Source of the DNA: Penium margaritaceum
Taxonomy: Eukaryota; Streptophyta; Zygnematophyceae; Desmidiales; Peniaceae
DNA length: 39,169 nt
Assembly (NCBI GenBank): GCA_023375785.1
Contig: SZWC01000511.1
Location: forward strand, 258,795-297,963
Reading direction: 5' to 3'
Position numbers and translations under genes: made by a program. Positions within the stretch are counted from its first letter, which is position 1, and each line of letters opens with the position of its first letter. Under the pieces are notes generated by a model. It saw only the letters and a program-made list of their open reading frames with translations, ran no database searches and had not been told where the DNA came from. Positions 8,388 through 18,658 of this stretch are shown here, piece by piece.

Positions 8388-8456
8388 GGGCGGATAGGGC
8401 TTATTGTTGCTGGACAGAGGCAAATGGGGCTTTTTGTTCCGACGGAGTGGTATATG
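8388..8456 (-). repeat. Inverted-repeat partner (right) of 7534-7603
   Basis: See 7534-7603. On the plus strand it reads GGGCGGATAGGGCTTATTGTT onward to GTATATG, the inverse of the left copy. Confidence 0.6.
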
Positions 8457-8977
8457 AGTTTCACGGGTGACAAAACAGGGGGGAATCGACATTTTCACCG
8501 AAACAAGTATATAAGAGATGGGACTGGAGATGGTGTTGTGCTGGCAAGGAGAGGAGCACATAGAGGGCCATGGATGGTGGAAGGTTGGTGAGTACTTAAG
8601 TTGTCAAGAAAATGGTAACTTTAAGCGTTCCTAGGATAGAAGATCCAACTTGAAGAGTATGGGTTCAAAAGATGGCAATGAAATCAAGTATATCAGAGAC
8701 AATGTGTTGTCGGGCGGGTCGATAGACGAAAGAGGCCAAGAAAACAGAGTCTCTTGTGTGCTTTCCTCAATGAGAAGTCACCATACTGAGGGAGAGATGT
8801 CAAAGGATGAAGAGTCTACCTCAAAATGGTTGTATGCGGCATATTCTGGACTAAGCTCTTAAAAAGGAATAGGGGAGGTGTAAGCCGGACAGTGCCAACG
8901 GCACTGATCGTGACTTGAGGCTTCCTTGAATGTGTAATCTTACTGTGGATTTGAAAGCTACAGGGAAAACCGTGTGA
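8457..8977. other. No gene recognised
   Basis: A 70-codon plus frame (8650-8862) is hydrophilic, with mixed Ser/Glu/Lys composition and no domain I can name. A single exon of an unknown gene is possible but unsupported. The rest holds nothing I recognise. Confidence 0.3.
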
Positions 8978-9483
8978 GATCGACCCAAGAACAGGGTCGA
9001 TCCATCAAGAATTTAGGAAGTTACGCCCGGCCAAAGGTTGGACCGGCCGAGGGGAAAACATGTGATGGGAATACATCCCCAAGGACCAAGGCTCGACCCT
9101 CGGAAGATCCAACAAGGCCGAAGCGCGCCTTGGGGCCTGGTTAGTCAATGAATCAAGGACCATTGAGGGCCAAGGGCACTTCAGGATGGCGCCCCGATGT
9201 GTTATGCCAGAAAGGGCGCTTCGGGCAGCCGTCACCGCCACTAGTGGTGCTACCAGCGGCAGATTGCCGTGGTTAACGGAAACGGCCATATCTAGGCCGT
9301 TCTTTCACGAAATGATGTGATTCTTGGTACGTTGAAAAGCTGGGGAGGTGAGCTACGTGATGCTGAGGCAATAACGCTCATCCCAGACCCATATGGAGCC
9401 GTGCACGGCTCGGCGACCTCGGGTCGCCTAGGATGTGTCATCATGTCCATATAGTCTTGTATGTTGACACTTGTTTAACAAGT
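8978..9483. repeat. Cluster of small perfect hairpins
   Basis: Five short inverted repeats lie within ~500 bp: GATCGACCC/GGGTCGATC (8978-9002), AACGGCC/GGCCGTT (9281-9301), the 16 bp perfect palindrome GAGCCGTGCACGGCTC (9396-9411), GGCGACC/GGTCGCC around TCG (9412-9428), and ACTTGTT/AACAAGT (9469-9483). Individually each could be chance; together with the larger ones from 6.88 kb they continue the same unusual density. Confidence 0.6.
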
Positions 9484-10709
9484 ACAGTTTACCCCCACTG
9501 TGCCACACGTGTTCCCGTGCTCCCCCAAGATGATCCTATGCTTCCGCAACCCCGGGAAGGTGTGCACCGGCCTCCCCTTGGTCGCCGTTGCCGCCGGTTG
9601 GTGCCTACACCATCCGGTTGAGGCTAGCACAATGCGCCCGGTTTACAGGAGGAGAGGGGGAGATTTCTGAAGAAGAGGCCAAAAACTGAAATACAAATCA
9701 TCATCAAGGGTAAAACAACGGAAGTTACGGGATGAGAGGGGAAGAAGTGACCTTGCTTTGGGAAAAGCTTGGATGACGAGGGGAGTGTGCTTCCACTACG
9801 GTTCCCCTGATGCAAGAAGACCTCCCAAGCCTTCTTTCCTTGAGAGAAAGACTATTTTGTAAGAAGCATGAAATTCATGGATAGACTTCTTATCTTACCC
9901 TCATTGTGTACACTTATCTCATGACTTTCAGCATTGTGAAATTTTAAAACATGTGCATAAAAAAAAGATACAATTTTAATCAATGTATTCCCATGTTACG
10001 CCAACAATTCCCCAAGTGTCCCCCATTGGATGGGTTTTGACAATTTTGATGTAGATTTTCTATGAACGTGATGTTGCATGCAGGCATTGTTATCGTGATG
10101 ACATCAGCATTTCCTCAAAGAAAATACAAACCTTTTTGCAAGGAGTTTTTTTTATAAACTAAGGAGAGGTTTGTGGGTAGTTTGCATGGGGGGTCTGTTG
10201 TAATCCGAGTCATCCCTATTTGCTTGTACAACTTACTATGAGCATTTTCTCCTTGCTCGTGCAAATCCCTGATGCAGACCCAGTAGGCGGCGGAGCACCG
10301 ACGGGTGGTGGCTTCATCCACCGACAGCTGCCGAACAGCTACCACGATGTTTGGGATGCTTGATAGGTGCTCTATAGGCTTTTTGCAGTCGGTAGAGTTT
10401 TTTCGGTGGACTGGCTCTTGAGCCCAAAGTGCATGTTCTGTACTGTGTGTCCACCTATCGATGCCGGACCTGTGTGTGCTACTAGTCGTAGCGTTTGGCT
10501 GAAGATTCTGCACCTCTACGTTCAGACGGTGTTGCGGTGCGATGCTTGTGCACGGAGTTTTGGCCAAAACAGTTATTTGTGGGTAGTTTTAGGACAAACC
10601 GACATTGCCGCGTGGGTCACTCGCCATGCGCTGCGACAAGTATTCATGTTGTGTGCTTTTCAATTTTCATCCCTATGTACATTACTAAGCTATTGGAAAT
10701 TTTGAGACT
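9484..10709. other. No gene recognised
   Basis: Minus frame 10115-10567 (150 codons) and plus frame 10367-10705 (112 codons) overlap on opposite strands and show no motif I know. An A/T-rich patch lies at 9900-10000. A decayed element is possible, but I cannot support one. Confidence 0.3.
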
Positions 10710-10845
10710 CCGTGCATCCCCCTAGCCTAATCCTTGCGGTTTCATGCACCTGCTTTCTTGCTCGTGCATCAGCTGATTGGACAGTGTCGCCACGTTAGTG
10801 GCAGGAAGGCTAGGAAGCTTTCTAACAATCTCTCATGGAATCAGA
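10710..10845 (+). repeat. Dispersed repeat, related to 38863-38995
   Basis: Both segments contain CCTTGCRGTTTCRTGCA, preceded by CGTG..CCC and followed at similar distance by an AGGAAGG.TCTAGGA-type block and a CTC..TCATG block. The alignment is patchy but co-linear. Nature unknown; both may be remnants of one transposon or LTR family. Confidence 0.4.
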
Positions 10846-10879
10846 GAAGCAAGACCTTTGTCTTTGAGCTGCACCGCAG

Positions 10880-11530
10880 AGTCGCAACACCGGTAGCAGT
10901 AGTGAGATTCACCAGCAGTAGTAGAAGTGAACAGCAGAGACGTCGTCCAACGTAAGCAGTAGTTGTGTCATGGCACACCCACTAGAGTGGAAGGCAACAC
11001 CACTTGTGACAGTGTGAGTTACTGCCACCTCCAAAGCAGTAACAGCAGCGACAATGACGAGTTGCAGCAGCCACACCGAGCGGCAGCAGCAAGACCAGGT
11101 AGTAGCACCAGCTTGCCTGGCAACAATCCGTGGCACACAAAAAAATGAAGAACTAGCTCGCAACAACAGTTCCCGGCAGTGCCTGCGAATAGCAGGAGTG
11201 CGTAGCGGCAGTGGCAGCGAGCAGCGACAGCAACGCGAGGAGAAGTAACGACAGTAGCAGCCTCGAGGAGCAATAGTAATGCGGCAATAACAGCAGCGAC
11301 ATTACAGCTACTGTAGTGTTGCTGTAGTGTAGGAACAGAAACATCAGTAGCATTAAAGCAAGGACAGCAGCTGCAGCAGCACAGCAGCTGGAGTAGCAGC
11401 AGCGGTTGCAGGAGCAGTAGCGCTGTAGTAGCAGCAGTTGTGACTGTTGTGCTGCACAACATAGGATCTACGCGGCACAGCTGCGCGACTGCACAGCAGC
11501 TGCGCGACTACACAACACCTGTACAACCAT
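10880..11530. repeat. CAG/GCA-rich degenerate trinucleotide tract
   Basis: Dense CAG, GCA and GTAG triplets over ~650 bp produce Leu-, Cys- or Gln-rich frames on both strands (for example minus 11019-11462). Frames are numerous, overlapping and compositionally driven, so I call none. Similar composition occurs in the leaders of elements E and D, but I found no aligned match to ORFx. Confidence 0.55.
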
Positions 11531-11935
11531 GCGCAGGGGATTGATGAGGTCAAACCTCTTTCCTTTGTCACGCGGAGCACGCGTAACTAAAAAAAGGGAA
11601 AAATTGTTGGGTGGATATACATCAGTGTAAAAACTGCTAACAAAAAATACACTGGCAGAAAAAGAATGGTTACTGCCGTCATCATAAGCAGTGTTGACGT
11701 TAGCAAATTTTGGGTCAAAACATCAATTTCTGCCATCTCAACTCTTCGAGAAACCTTGTCGGTTTCCTATATGGACCGTTTTGACGTTGAGAATCATACA
11801 CAGCAACACCGATGGTGCCGGTCCCTGACAAGGGTAAGGGACTAGCAGACCACTCCTGTTCCTCCTCTTCGGGCACATGAATCCACGGTCATAGTCATTC
11901 GTGATCGACTAGCTTCGTTAGACGTAGGATGAGAT

Positions 11936-12356
11936 ATGCCGCAGGTAGAAGCGTCAAAACGACGCACTGCAGGAAATCGTGAAGTTGCCAAGGGTTCGCT
12001 CAGGGGCCTCACTATAAACACCAAAAGGACCTGCTGGAGCTGCATTATTGGTTTAGCAGTATACGTCCTACACAACGCCACGGCCTCAGCACCCCTCATT
12101 ACAGGTTGACACTGGATTGAGGATGAGATAGAGGATGAAACACGTGAGGAAGATATTTGCGTCCTTGAGGAACGTATTTGTGAACTGCGTCTAGGGTCAC
12201 AGCCTCTTATCATGCCACCTTCTTGCCGTCAGGATGAGTTGCACTTTTCATCACTATTCACTTTTAGTGGAAATTCTCTCATTGGTGGTCGCCCTGTACC
12301 TCACCCACCATCGCCCGAGCCTGAGGTCGCCCTCTTCACGGAGCGACTTGTCAAGA
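11936..12356 (+). pseudogene. Unknown coding-like frame interrupted by element M
   Basis: From ATG at 11936 one frame runs 58 codons to a TGA, then continues open for ~80 codons to the left end of element M at 12349. The second part is rich in Glu/Asp then Pro/Ser, with a plausible acidic helix followed by a Pro-rich stretch, which looks more like coding than random sequence. I recognise no domain. M inserted here, so any continuation lies beyond 16907, where a frame starting near 16904 runs ~34 codons to a TAG and on past a second TAG. It may be another mobile element rather than a host gene. Confidence 0.3.
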
Positions 12357-13367
12357 TATGAATCTGCCAGGCCGCACACTCCCCCCTTGGATAAATTTCC
12401 CGAAACAAAAGTCTCAGTAACGGTTCGGGTCCTGGACCGAACCATCTTGGCCAACGGACCTTTGGACATACGACCGTTAGGAATCCCGGTCAAGTCATCC
12501 CCTAATAAAGTGACATCTGCACCCGCGTCCGGCTAGCGGAAAGAAGCTGTTGCTTAGCACTTTTATCCTATTCTGCCCGTATACCCTACTACTTTATGAT
12601 TTCGACTTTTATAATAATTTGCGAGATGTATTTTTTATTCGCCATCTTTTTTAATTAATGTATGGCTTTCTATTTGGGCAACATTAGTGTGGAGTGTTGT
12701 CCAGATATGTTTTTTTGGCATGAGGCGGTCATTATCACCTTTTGAGCACTCGACTTCCGGTGTCGGTGCTCATCCGATACCGGAAATTGAGCGATCACGT
12801 GACTGTTAGAAGCCACGCGATCACATTTTGGATTTCGATCGATAGGCCGAGCTCGAGCGAAACCTGATGGAGTAATACATTGTATTTGTTTTATGGATGG
12901 GAATATGCCGTTTGTAACCAAATATAAGAAATCACCATCCCCAAATAAATATTTAATGTCAAAATCAAAAAGCACTAGGGTATACCAAGGATGTTCATTC
13001 CCTCGAGTTTAACCTAGGACAGTCTTTCCATCCTGTTTGCCTTTGGTTCCACGGCTTTGCCACCGTATCTTTGCTCTGCTCATCCATTTCTTAGTCACCC
13101 ATCGCTATCCACTCTCAGCTCTCGACCTTGCACCTCTTCGCTCCATCACTCTCAATTCTTCGCTCAGTCCTCGCTCACCCAACTCATCCCATCAACTCTG
13201 CACGCCTCACCCCAACGTGCTCTCACCGGTCACATGCCTACCTCATTGTTCTGCAACTAACTCCTTGCATTGCTCCCTGCTTCTGTCAGCAACTTCTTGT
13301 CAGTCGCATCGCTCTGCTTCCACCTGCTACTGCCGTCACTTCTGCCTCACACTCCATTCTTCTGACT
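12349..13367 (+). repeat. 5' LTR of element M
   Basis: 1,019 bp, starts TGTCAAGATATGAAT, ends ..TTCTGACT directly before the primer site. It contains a stem TTCCGG..CCGGAA at 12755-12785 inside a GAGCAC..GTGCTC pairing, and a conserved TATACC..CATCCTGTTTGCC segment. The last ~350 bp are pyrimidine-rich. LTR frames are not called. Confidence 0.8.
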
Positions 13368-13379
13368 TGGTTTCAGAGC
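13368..13379 (+). promoter_or_regulatory. Primer-binding site of element M
   Basis: TGGTTTCAGAGC immediately follows the LTR; it differs by one base from TGGTATCAGAGC, the initiator tRNA-Met complement found intact in element A. Confidence 0.75.
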
Positions 13380-13970
13380 TTCAGGTGACACCGCCTAGTT
13401 CCTCATGACCACGTCCTTGCTTCCTCGCTTTAGCTACCGCCGTCCCGCACCTTTCAGCTTCATCAGAAGCTGACGCCAGCAGTGTGGTGACTGCTTCCCA
13501 AGTTGTGGTGACATCTTGACTGTCGTGACCAAGCCCTGCGTTCAATAATAGACCCACAGCAATGTCCTGCGACTCTCCGACCACCAAGCAGCCACAAGTA
13601 GTTCTCGAGTCGCCCTCTGTCGCCACCTTCGCCAAAGCTTCCTGTCGCCACTCCTTCCCTACTTGCCTGCATTGGTCGTCACTAACCCACTCTTCCTCTA
13701 CAGATTCCACCTGTCTACTCCTCCTGCCACTGCTCCTGACAACTTCAGTAACCGAGTGGCGTGATTACCTCCTTGTCGCCGCTTCCACCTCCCGGAGTGC
13801 CTCTTTTCTCTCCTCATCCTCCAGCGATCTCAGCGACCTCCCTCTGCCTCATCTGCCCTAGTGTTGTTAACATCATCGCCTCCTTCTCACTCATTCCGCC
13901 TCATCTCCTCGAGCCATTTCCTCGTATTGTTTCTTCTCGTTTACAACAACAGCAGAGCTACGATCACACT

Positions 13971-14205
13971 CAGGATATCGGACACCACTAGTCTTCCTGC
14001 CCGTCTGTCTGGGGCCAACGGGAGAATAACCCGTCACTCTCCCGACACCGGTGTATGCCTCTGCTTCTCTTGGACCGCTCTCGCTGCAGTAAACTCCCTC
14101 TCACTGTCAGGATATTGGACACCACCAGTCTTCCTGCCCGTCAGTCTCGGGCCAACCGGCATCACAAGCAGTCACTCTCCTGACATCAAATTGACTCTCC
14201 TGCTA
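13971..14205 (+). repeat. Direct repeat, ~137 bp period, inside M
   Basis: CAGGATATYGGACACCACYA followed by GTCTTCCTGCCCGTC occurs at 13971 and 14108, and similarity continues through CCAACSGG and CACTCTCC. Non-coding interior of element M. Confidence 0.7.
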
Positions 14206-14327
14206 CCTCTGCCACGTCATCTTCTCTTCCTCTCCATCATTAGCCTGCATCCTCTTCTGTTTCAACATCAGCCTTCCTTCACTCTCATCAGCCACGTCTG
14301 TTTCATCACCTCTTAGCATCAATCATT

Positions 14328-15030
14328 CTCGCAGTGCACGTGGTTCGCCCCTGCACCCACACTCCATCGACAGCAAATTCTCCTCTGCCATCATCAGCAA
14401 TATTCAGCATCTGCGGCGAGCACAACAATCTACACGAGTTAGCTGCCCGCTTCGTAGCAGCCTGCACCGATGCCAGCAGCAGATTTCTCGTGGCGCGTCG
14501 GCTCTTGCCTTCCCCTTGCTGCATTCTACTCCTCTACTCAGCAGCACACGTGGCTTTGCCCCTGCGTCCACTCCTTAATTAGTTGTTCTCCCGCTATTTT
14601 CTTCATCATTCGCTTGGCACAAGGATCCACCGGTCTAACCACCAGAATCGCGGTTATATGCATCCACGCCAATTCTTCACAGCACACGCGGTTTGCCCCT
14701 GCGTCCACACTTCTTCAACAAATCATCCTCCGTCGCCATCATCAACAATCCCCATCATCTGTGGCTAGCACAAGGATCTGCATGAGCTAGCTGCCCGCTT
14801 TGCAATAACCTCCACCCATGCCGGCATCAGATTTCTCACTGTGCGTCGGCTTTTGCCTTCCCCTTGCCGCATTCTCCTCCTCTGTTCAACAGCGCACGTG
14901 GTTTCGCCCCTGCACCCATGCTTTCACTCACCGCTTCTCCGCTATCATCTTTGTTATCCATTTGGCACAAGGAGCTGCGTCCCAGAAAATTCCTCCATCA
15001 ATGCATGCGTCTCGTCCCTGCACCCAGTAT
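14328..15030 (+). repeat. Tandem repeat, ~350 bp period, inside M
   Basis: Two long units, marked by GCACGTGGTTCGCCCCTGCA at 14336 and its variants at about 14686 and 14895, and by GCACACGTGGCTTTGCCCCT at about 14542, give a period of 350-351 bp. A trailing partial unit lies near 15003. Both units carry GCTAGCTGCCCGCTT-like and TTGCCTTCCCCTTGC blocks. It is pyrimidine-rich and non-coding. Confidence 0.7.
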
Positions 15031-15145
15031 TCTCCACTATCATCTTCGTGTCCTCCTCCTCACAACCCTCATTAGCTCCATCCAGCATCCTCCTCTCCAC
15101 TTCCCTACTCTTCTTCTACAACTTCTCCCAGATCTTGCTCTGCTC

Positions 15146-15868
15146 ATGGATGCCCCAGTCACTCTTACCCCAACGGAAATCCTAGCTGAAAATGGATCCA
15201 ACGTGCATACCTGGTCAGCTATCAATCTAACCCGTACCATTGGATGGGAAGTGCATGATCAGGTCTTCATCAATCTACTCCGTGGAGCAGTCAAATACAA
15301 TGTCGACAGGGAAAGCTGTACTTCAGACGATCTACAACAGGCCTCTTTCAGGGGGGTCTGCAATTGACTCCGACCACTTGTGCATCCTACCTACCATCAT
15401 CACTTCAGATTAGCCCGGAGAATTCCAATGCTCTGGCATCGAATCCTTCAATAGGGATGGTGGAGACACTCGATTTAAAGCACCTACACCAACAGTACCA
15501 GACTGCCTATACTTGCAGGAGAAGTTGATCCCTTGCCCTCCTTCAACCACTATGAAGGATGGAGACAAACACAAGAATGGGCTGAGCAGGTCTACAAGTT
15601 CCTCTTCCCACAGTTTCTCCTGCACTACAAAGTAACAGACTGTCTCCTTAGTGATCGACTCTACCTTGGACCACCAGAGGAGAGAACCAGTTCCTATGCT
15701 GAAGTCAATCAGCAAGTGTGCAGAGAACTCAAGACAATAGTACACAGGGACTACCATGACATGATTGATGCATACCCAAATGATCTGAGAGACATGTGGT
15801 CGCACTCCCTCTATTCTCGGGGCATAGGACACTCCATTGCTGTGGAGCGTACCTACTCACACAAATGA
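15146..15868 (+). pseudogene. Residual coding-like frames in element M
   Basis: A 73-codon frame from ATG 15146 (ends TGA 15365) begins MDAPVTLTP and contains a Trp/Asn-rich stretch reminiscent of the N-terminal part of a capsid gene. A separate 111-codon frame, 15533-15868, is rich in aromatic and charged residues and ends just before the PPT. Neither shows a known motif. They may be relics of gag or of captured sequence; two frames and no link between them suggest decay. Confidence 0.35.
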
Positions 15869-15879
15869 CCTGTCAGATT

Positions 15880-15888
15880 CAAGGGGCG
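15880..15888 (+). promoter_or_regulatory. Polypurine tract of element M
   Basis: CAAGGGGCG directly precedes the TGTCA start of the 3' LTR, the expected position for plus-strand priming. Confidence 0.65.
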
Positions 15889-16902
15889 TGTCAGAATATG
15901 AATATGCCAGAGCACACAATCCCCCCTTGGAAAAAGTCACTAAAATTAAAGTCTCAATAACGGTTCTGGTCCTGGAATAAACCACCTTGGCCAGCGGTCC
16001 TCAAGTCATACCATCAATAGGAATCTCGGTCAAGTCATTCTCTAATAAAGTGGCATCTATCACCCGCGCCCGGCTAGCGGAAAGAAGCCGTTGCTGATCA
16101 CTTTTGTCCTGTTCTGCCTGTATACCCTACTGCTTTATGATTTCAACTTTTACAATAATTTACGGGATGTAGTTTTAATTTGCCGCCTTTTTTAACTCAT
16201 ATATGGTTTTCTATTTGGACAAAATTAGTGTGGGGCATTGTCCAGATTTCATCTTTTTGGCATGAGGCGGTCGTTTTCATCTTTTGAGCACTCGATTTCC
16301 GGTGTCGGTGCTCATCGGACACCGCAAATTGAGCGATCGCGTGCCTAATAGAAGTCACGCGATCGCATTTTGGATTTCACTCGACTGGCCGAGGTCAAGC
16401 GAAACCTGATGGATTAATATATCGTATTCATTTTACGGATGATATATTGTAGCTGAATAAAAGAAATTGTCGTCCCGAAATAAACATTTAATTTGATTTC
16501 TAAAAAGTAGTCGGCTATACCGAGGATGTTCATTTCCTCGAGTTTAACCCAAAATAGTCTTTCCATCCTGTTTGCCTTTGGTTCCACGGCTTCGCCGCCG
16601 TGTCTTCTCTTTGCTCGCTCATTGCTCAGTCATCCTTCGCTATCCACTCTCAGCTCTCAACCTTGCACCTCTTCGCCCCATCACTCTCACTTCTTCGCTC
16701 AGTCCTCGCTCACCCCACTTGTCCCATCAACCCTGCACGCCTCACCCCAACGTGCTCTCACTGGTCAGACGCCTACCTCATCGTTCTGCGACTAACTCCT
16801 TGCATTGCTCCCTGCATCTGTCAACATCTTCTTGTCTGTCGCATCGCTCTGCTTCCACCTACTAGTGCCGTCGCTTCTGCCTCACACTCCATTGTTCTGA
16901 CT
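15889..16902 (+). repeat. 3' LTR of element M
   Basis: 1,014 bp; aligns end to end with 12349-13367, with many substitutions and small indels, most in the first 250 bp. Ends ..TTCTGACT before the CGACA flank. Confidence 0.8.
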
Positions 16903-17633
16903 CGACATGCAAAAAAAATTTAAGACACCTTCACCTGGTTACGACAAAAACGAGGGCTTCGACTGTTTGAAGACCCTATTTCAGGTGTGGGCCGACTCTG
17001 AGGACGTCTAGTCATACTACCACAGCTTGTATCAAACCCGTGACGCTCACGAGGTCTAGAAAGCAACGAGAGTGATGTGCGGTCTGCTTTGCGTCATGCC
17101 GTGTGAGATTGCGGTCAAATTCTGTCCCTTTCAAAGGTGAGGCCAAGACCGAGACTGGAGCAGATCCACGCCAGAGCTAGGAATTGACCCTGACGCTACT
17201 TGTTTCGGAGATCCATGCCACAAGGGCGGCTCAACTTCGTGAACTCCACTCCCTCTGCTAGGGTCGCACGGAGGTTGTAACAGAGTAATACAGGCACGCC
17301 ATGCACCGTTACACGCGCCTTGGGACTGGAGGCGGGACGCATCTGTGGGCACTTGACGCTATCATTATGGGAGCGCACTTGGACCACGTGAAGCTCTTTA
17401 CGCGCTTCGACCGTGTGGCCCTCTCTACGTTTTTTGAGTCACGACAACTGCTTCCTTGAGCTCATCGCTAATTTTTCCAGGAGACATTGGCTTATGCGGC
17501 TGCTATCCACCATTAGCAGAGGCCACTTCCTGCAACAGTGATCCCTCCTATACCTTTGTCCCAGTTCTTCAGTCCTGCCTCCACCGCTTCCTCTTTCTCC
17601 TCCTCTACCCAAAGCAGCCAGACTTAGGTCGTT
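16903..17633. other. Flank between elements M and A; no gene named
   Basis: A coding-like plus frame at the start contains two TAG codons in its first ~60 codons. The remainder has short frames on both strands without motifs. It is probably the continuation of whatever M inserted into. Confidence 0.35.
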
Positions 17634-18196
17634 GCCGTGAATGCGCAGGGCATGCTGGTGCAGAGAGTGGAGGCGACGCACCGTGACGGCACGCGATCCT
17701 CCAGCTCCGCACAAGTGGTCGCCTCCTTCCTGCTCGCATGACCCATCTACATCTCGCCAGAGCTCGACGGCGTCACCTCATGCTTTGTCTCTCCTGCCAA
17801 ACCTATTTGTAGCTCATAGTTAGAAAGTGACATATTGCAGGACTTGTGTTACAAAACCTACCTGGGACCTGAAACTTGGCATGTGGGTAGGCATAGATTG
17901 TGTTCCTTTTTCTAGGTTTAGGGATAGTTGTGTCTGGGCAGGGCGAGTCCCTGCTCACTCGTTTTGGGGCGCCGAGGGCCTTCGCCCCGGTTCGGTTGAC
18001 TCGCCGGCGAGCTTCGCTTGCCGGCCGACGGGTGGAGCTCGACTAGCGAGCCCCAGCCGTAACAGCTCTGTGAGCTGTTACTACGAGTCTTTGACGTAAG
18101 GTTTTCCATGGCCATGCGTAAACCCAAGTGTAACTCTCACTACACTCAACCGTTTTTTATGCCGTAAGTTGCGTTGGGTTTGTGTGATGATCTGTA
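17634..18196 (+). repeat. 5' LTR of element A (left end truncated)
   Basis: Aligns with 23363-23923. It contains a perfect stem TAACAGCTC/GAGCTGTTA (18060-18080), conserved in the other LTR, and a near-perfect stem GCCGGCGAGC/GCTTGCCGGC just upstream (near 18003). Ends directly at the primer site. Confidence 0.8.
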
Positions 18197-18208
18197 TGGT
18201 ATCAGAGC
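18197..18208 (+). promoter_or_regulatory. Primer-binding site of element A
   Basis: TGGTATCAGAGC, the exact complement of the 3' end of initiator tRNA-Met used by plant copia elements. Confidence 0.9.
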
Positions 18209-18549
18209 GATGCTAGACGCGACACAGTGGCGGATCTGATCGGCGCCGAGCAAATATGGGGGCGGCCACGTAGCGCGCGACAGCAGACCCGCGCGACTTC
18301 CTCAACAGCAGGCCGCGTAAGTGTCTAGGCGCGTCGAAGTCAATCTCCTAGGCCGCACATAGAGTGTGGAGGAGGCGGGAGAAGGGGGAGTAATGATAGA
18401 GATGGAAAGGGGCAAGGGAGAGAGGGTCCAAGCGCCGTCCCCACCCATCAAGGATGACAGCGGGGTCTCCCGGCCTAAGACGGCCTGGCAGGAGTCCTAA
18501 GACCAGGCCAGGCATTTCCAATCGAGCTTTGGGCTCGCGACAGAAATCT

Positions 18550-18600
18550 GGGCCCAAAGTGGGCCCGGTGAATTGCTGCCAAAATTTTCTTCGGCAGCAA
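18550..18600 (+). repeat. Hairpin pair in leader of A, just before gag
   Basis: GGGCCC-AAAGT-GGGCCC (18550-18566), then TTGCTGCC..GGCAGCAA (18573-18600) around AAAATTTTCTTC. The ATG of gag is 59 bases downstream. Order and the CTGCC-A/T-rich-CGGCAG stem match the pair before gag of element E. Confidence 0.65.
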
Positions 18601-18658
18601 CACGAGGGCAGTAGAGCCCACACTGCCATCTTAGTTTCCTTCACGTCTGAAAGGCGCC

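Larger units (their letters stand above)
12349..16902 (+). mobile_element. Element M: complete non-autonomous LTR retrotransposon (LARD-like)
   Basis: Two ~1 kb direct repeats (12349-13367 and 15889-16902) both start TGTCA, a primer-binding site follows the left one, and a purine run precedes the right one. Flanking 5-mers CGACT (12344-12348) and CGACA (16903-16907) fit a target duplication with one mismatch. The internal 2.5 kb has no RT, integrase, protease or zinc knuckle, so the element must have been mobilised by proteins supplied in trans; this matches the definition of a large retrotransposon derivative. LTR copies are clearly more diverged than those of A or R, so M is probably older. 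Orientation comes from the PBS and PPT. Confidence 0.8.

Noticed and set aside
6883..9483. CRISPR-like array
   Set aside because: Repeats are palindromic but not regularly spaced or identical, and the genome is eukaryotic.
10115..10705. Opposite-strand frames of 150 and 112 codons
   Set aside because: Mutually overlapping, no motif, no codon pattern I can distinguish from chance.
11019..11462. Leu/Cys-rich minus-strand frames
   Set aside because: Produced by CAG trinucleotide repetition, with several overlapping alternatives.
18197..18208. tRNA-Met-like sequence considered as a tRNA gene
   Set aside because: Only the 12-base primer complement is present, directly after an LTR; no cloverleaf surrounds it.
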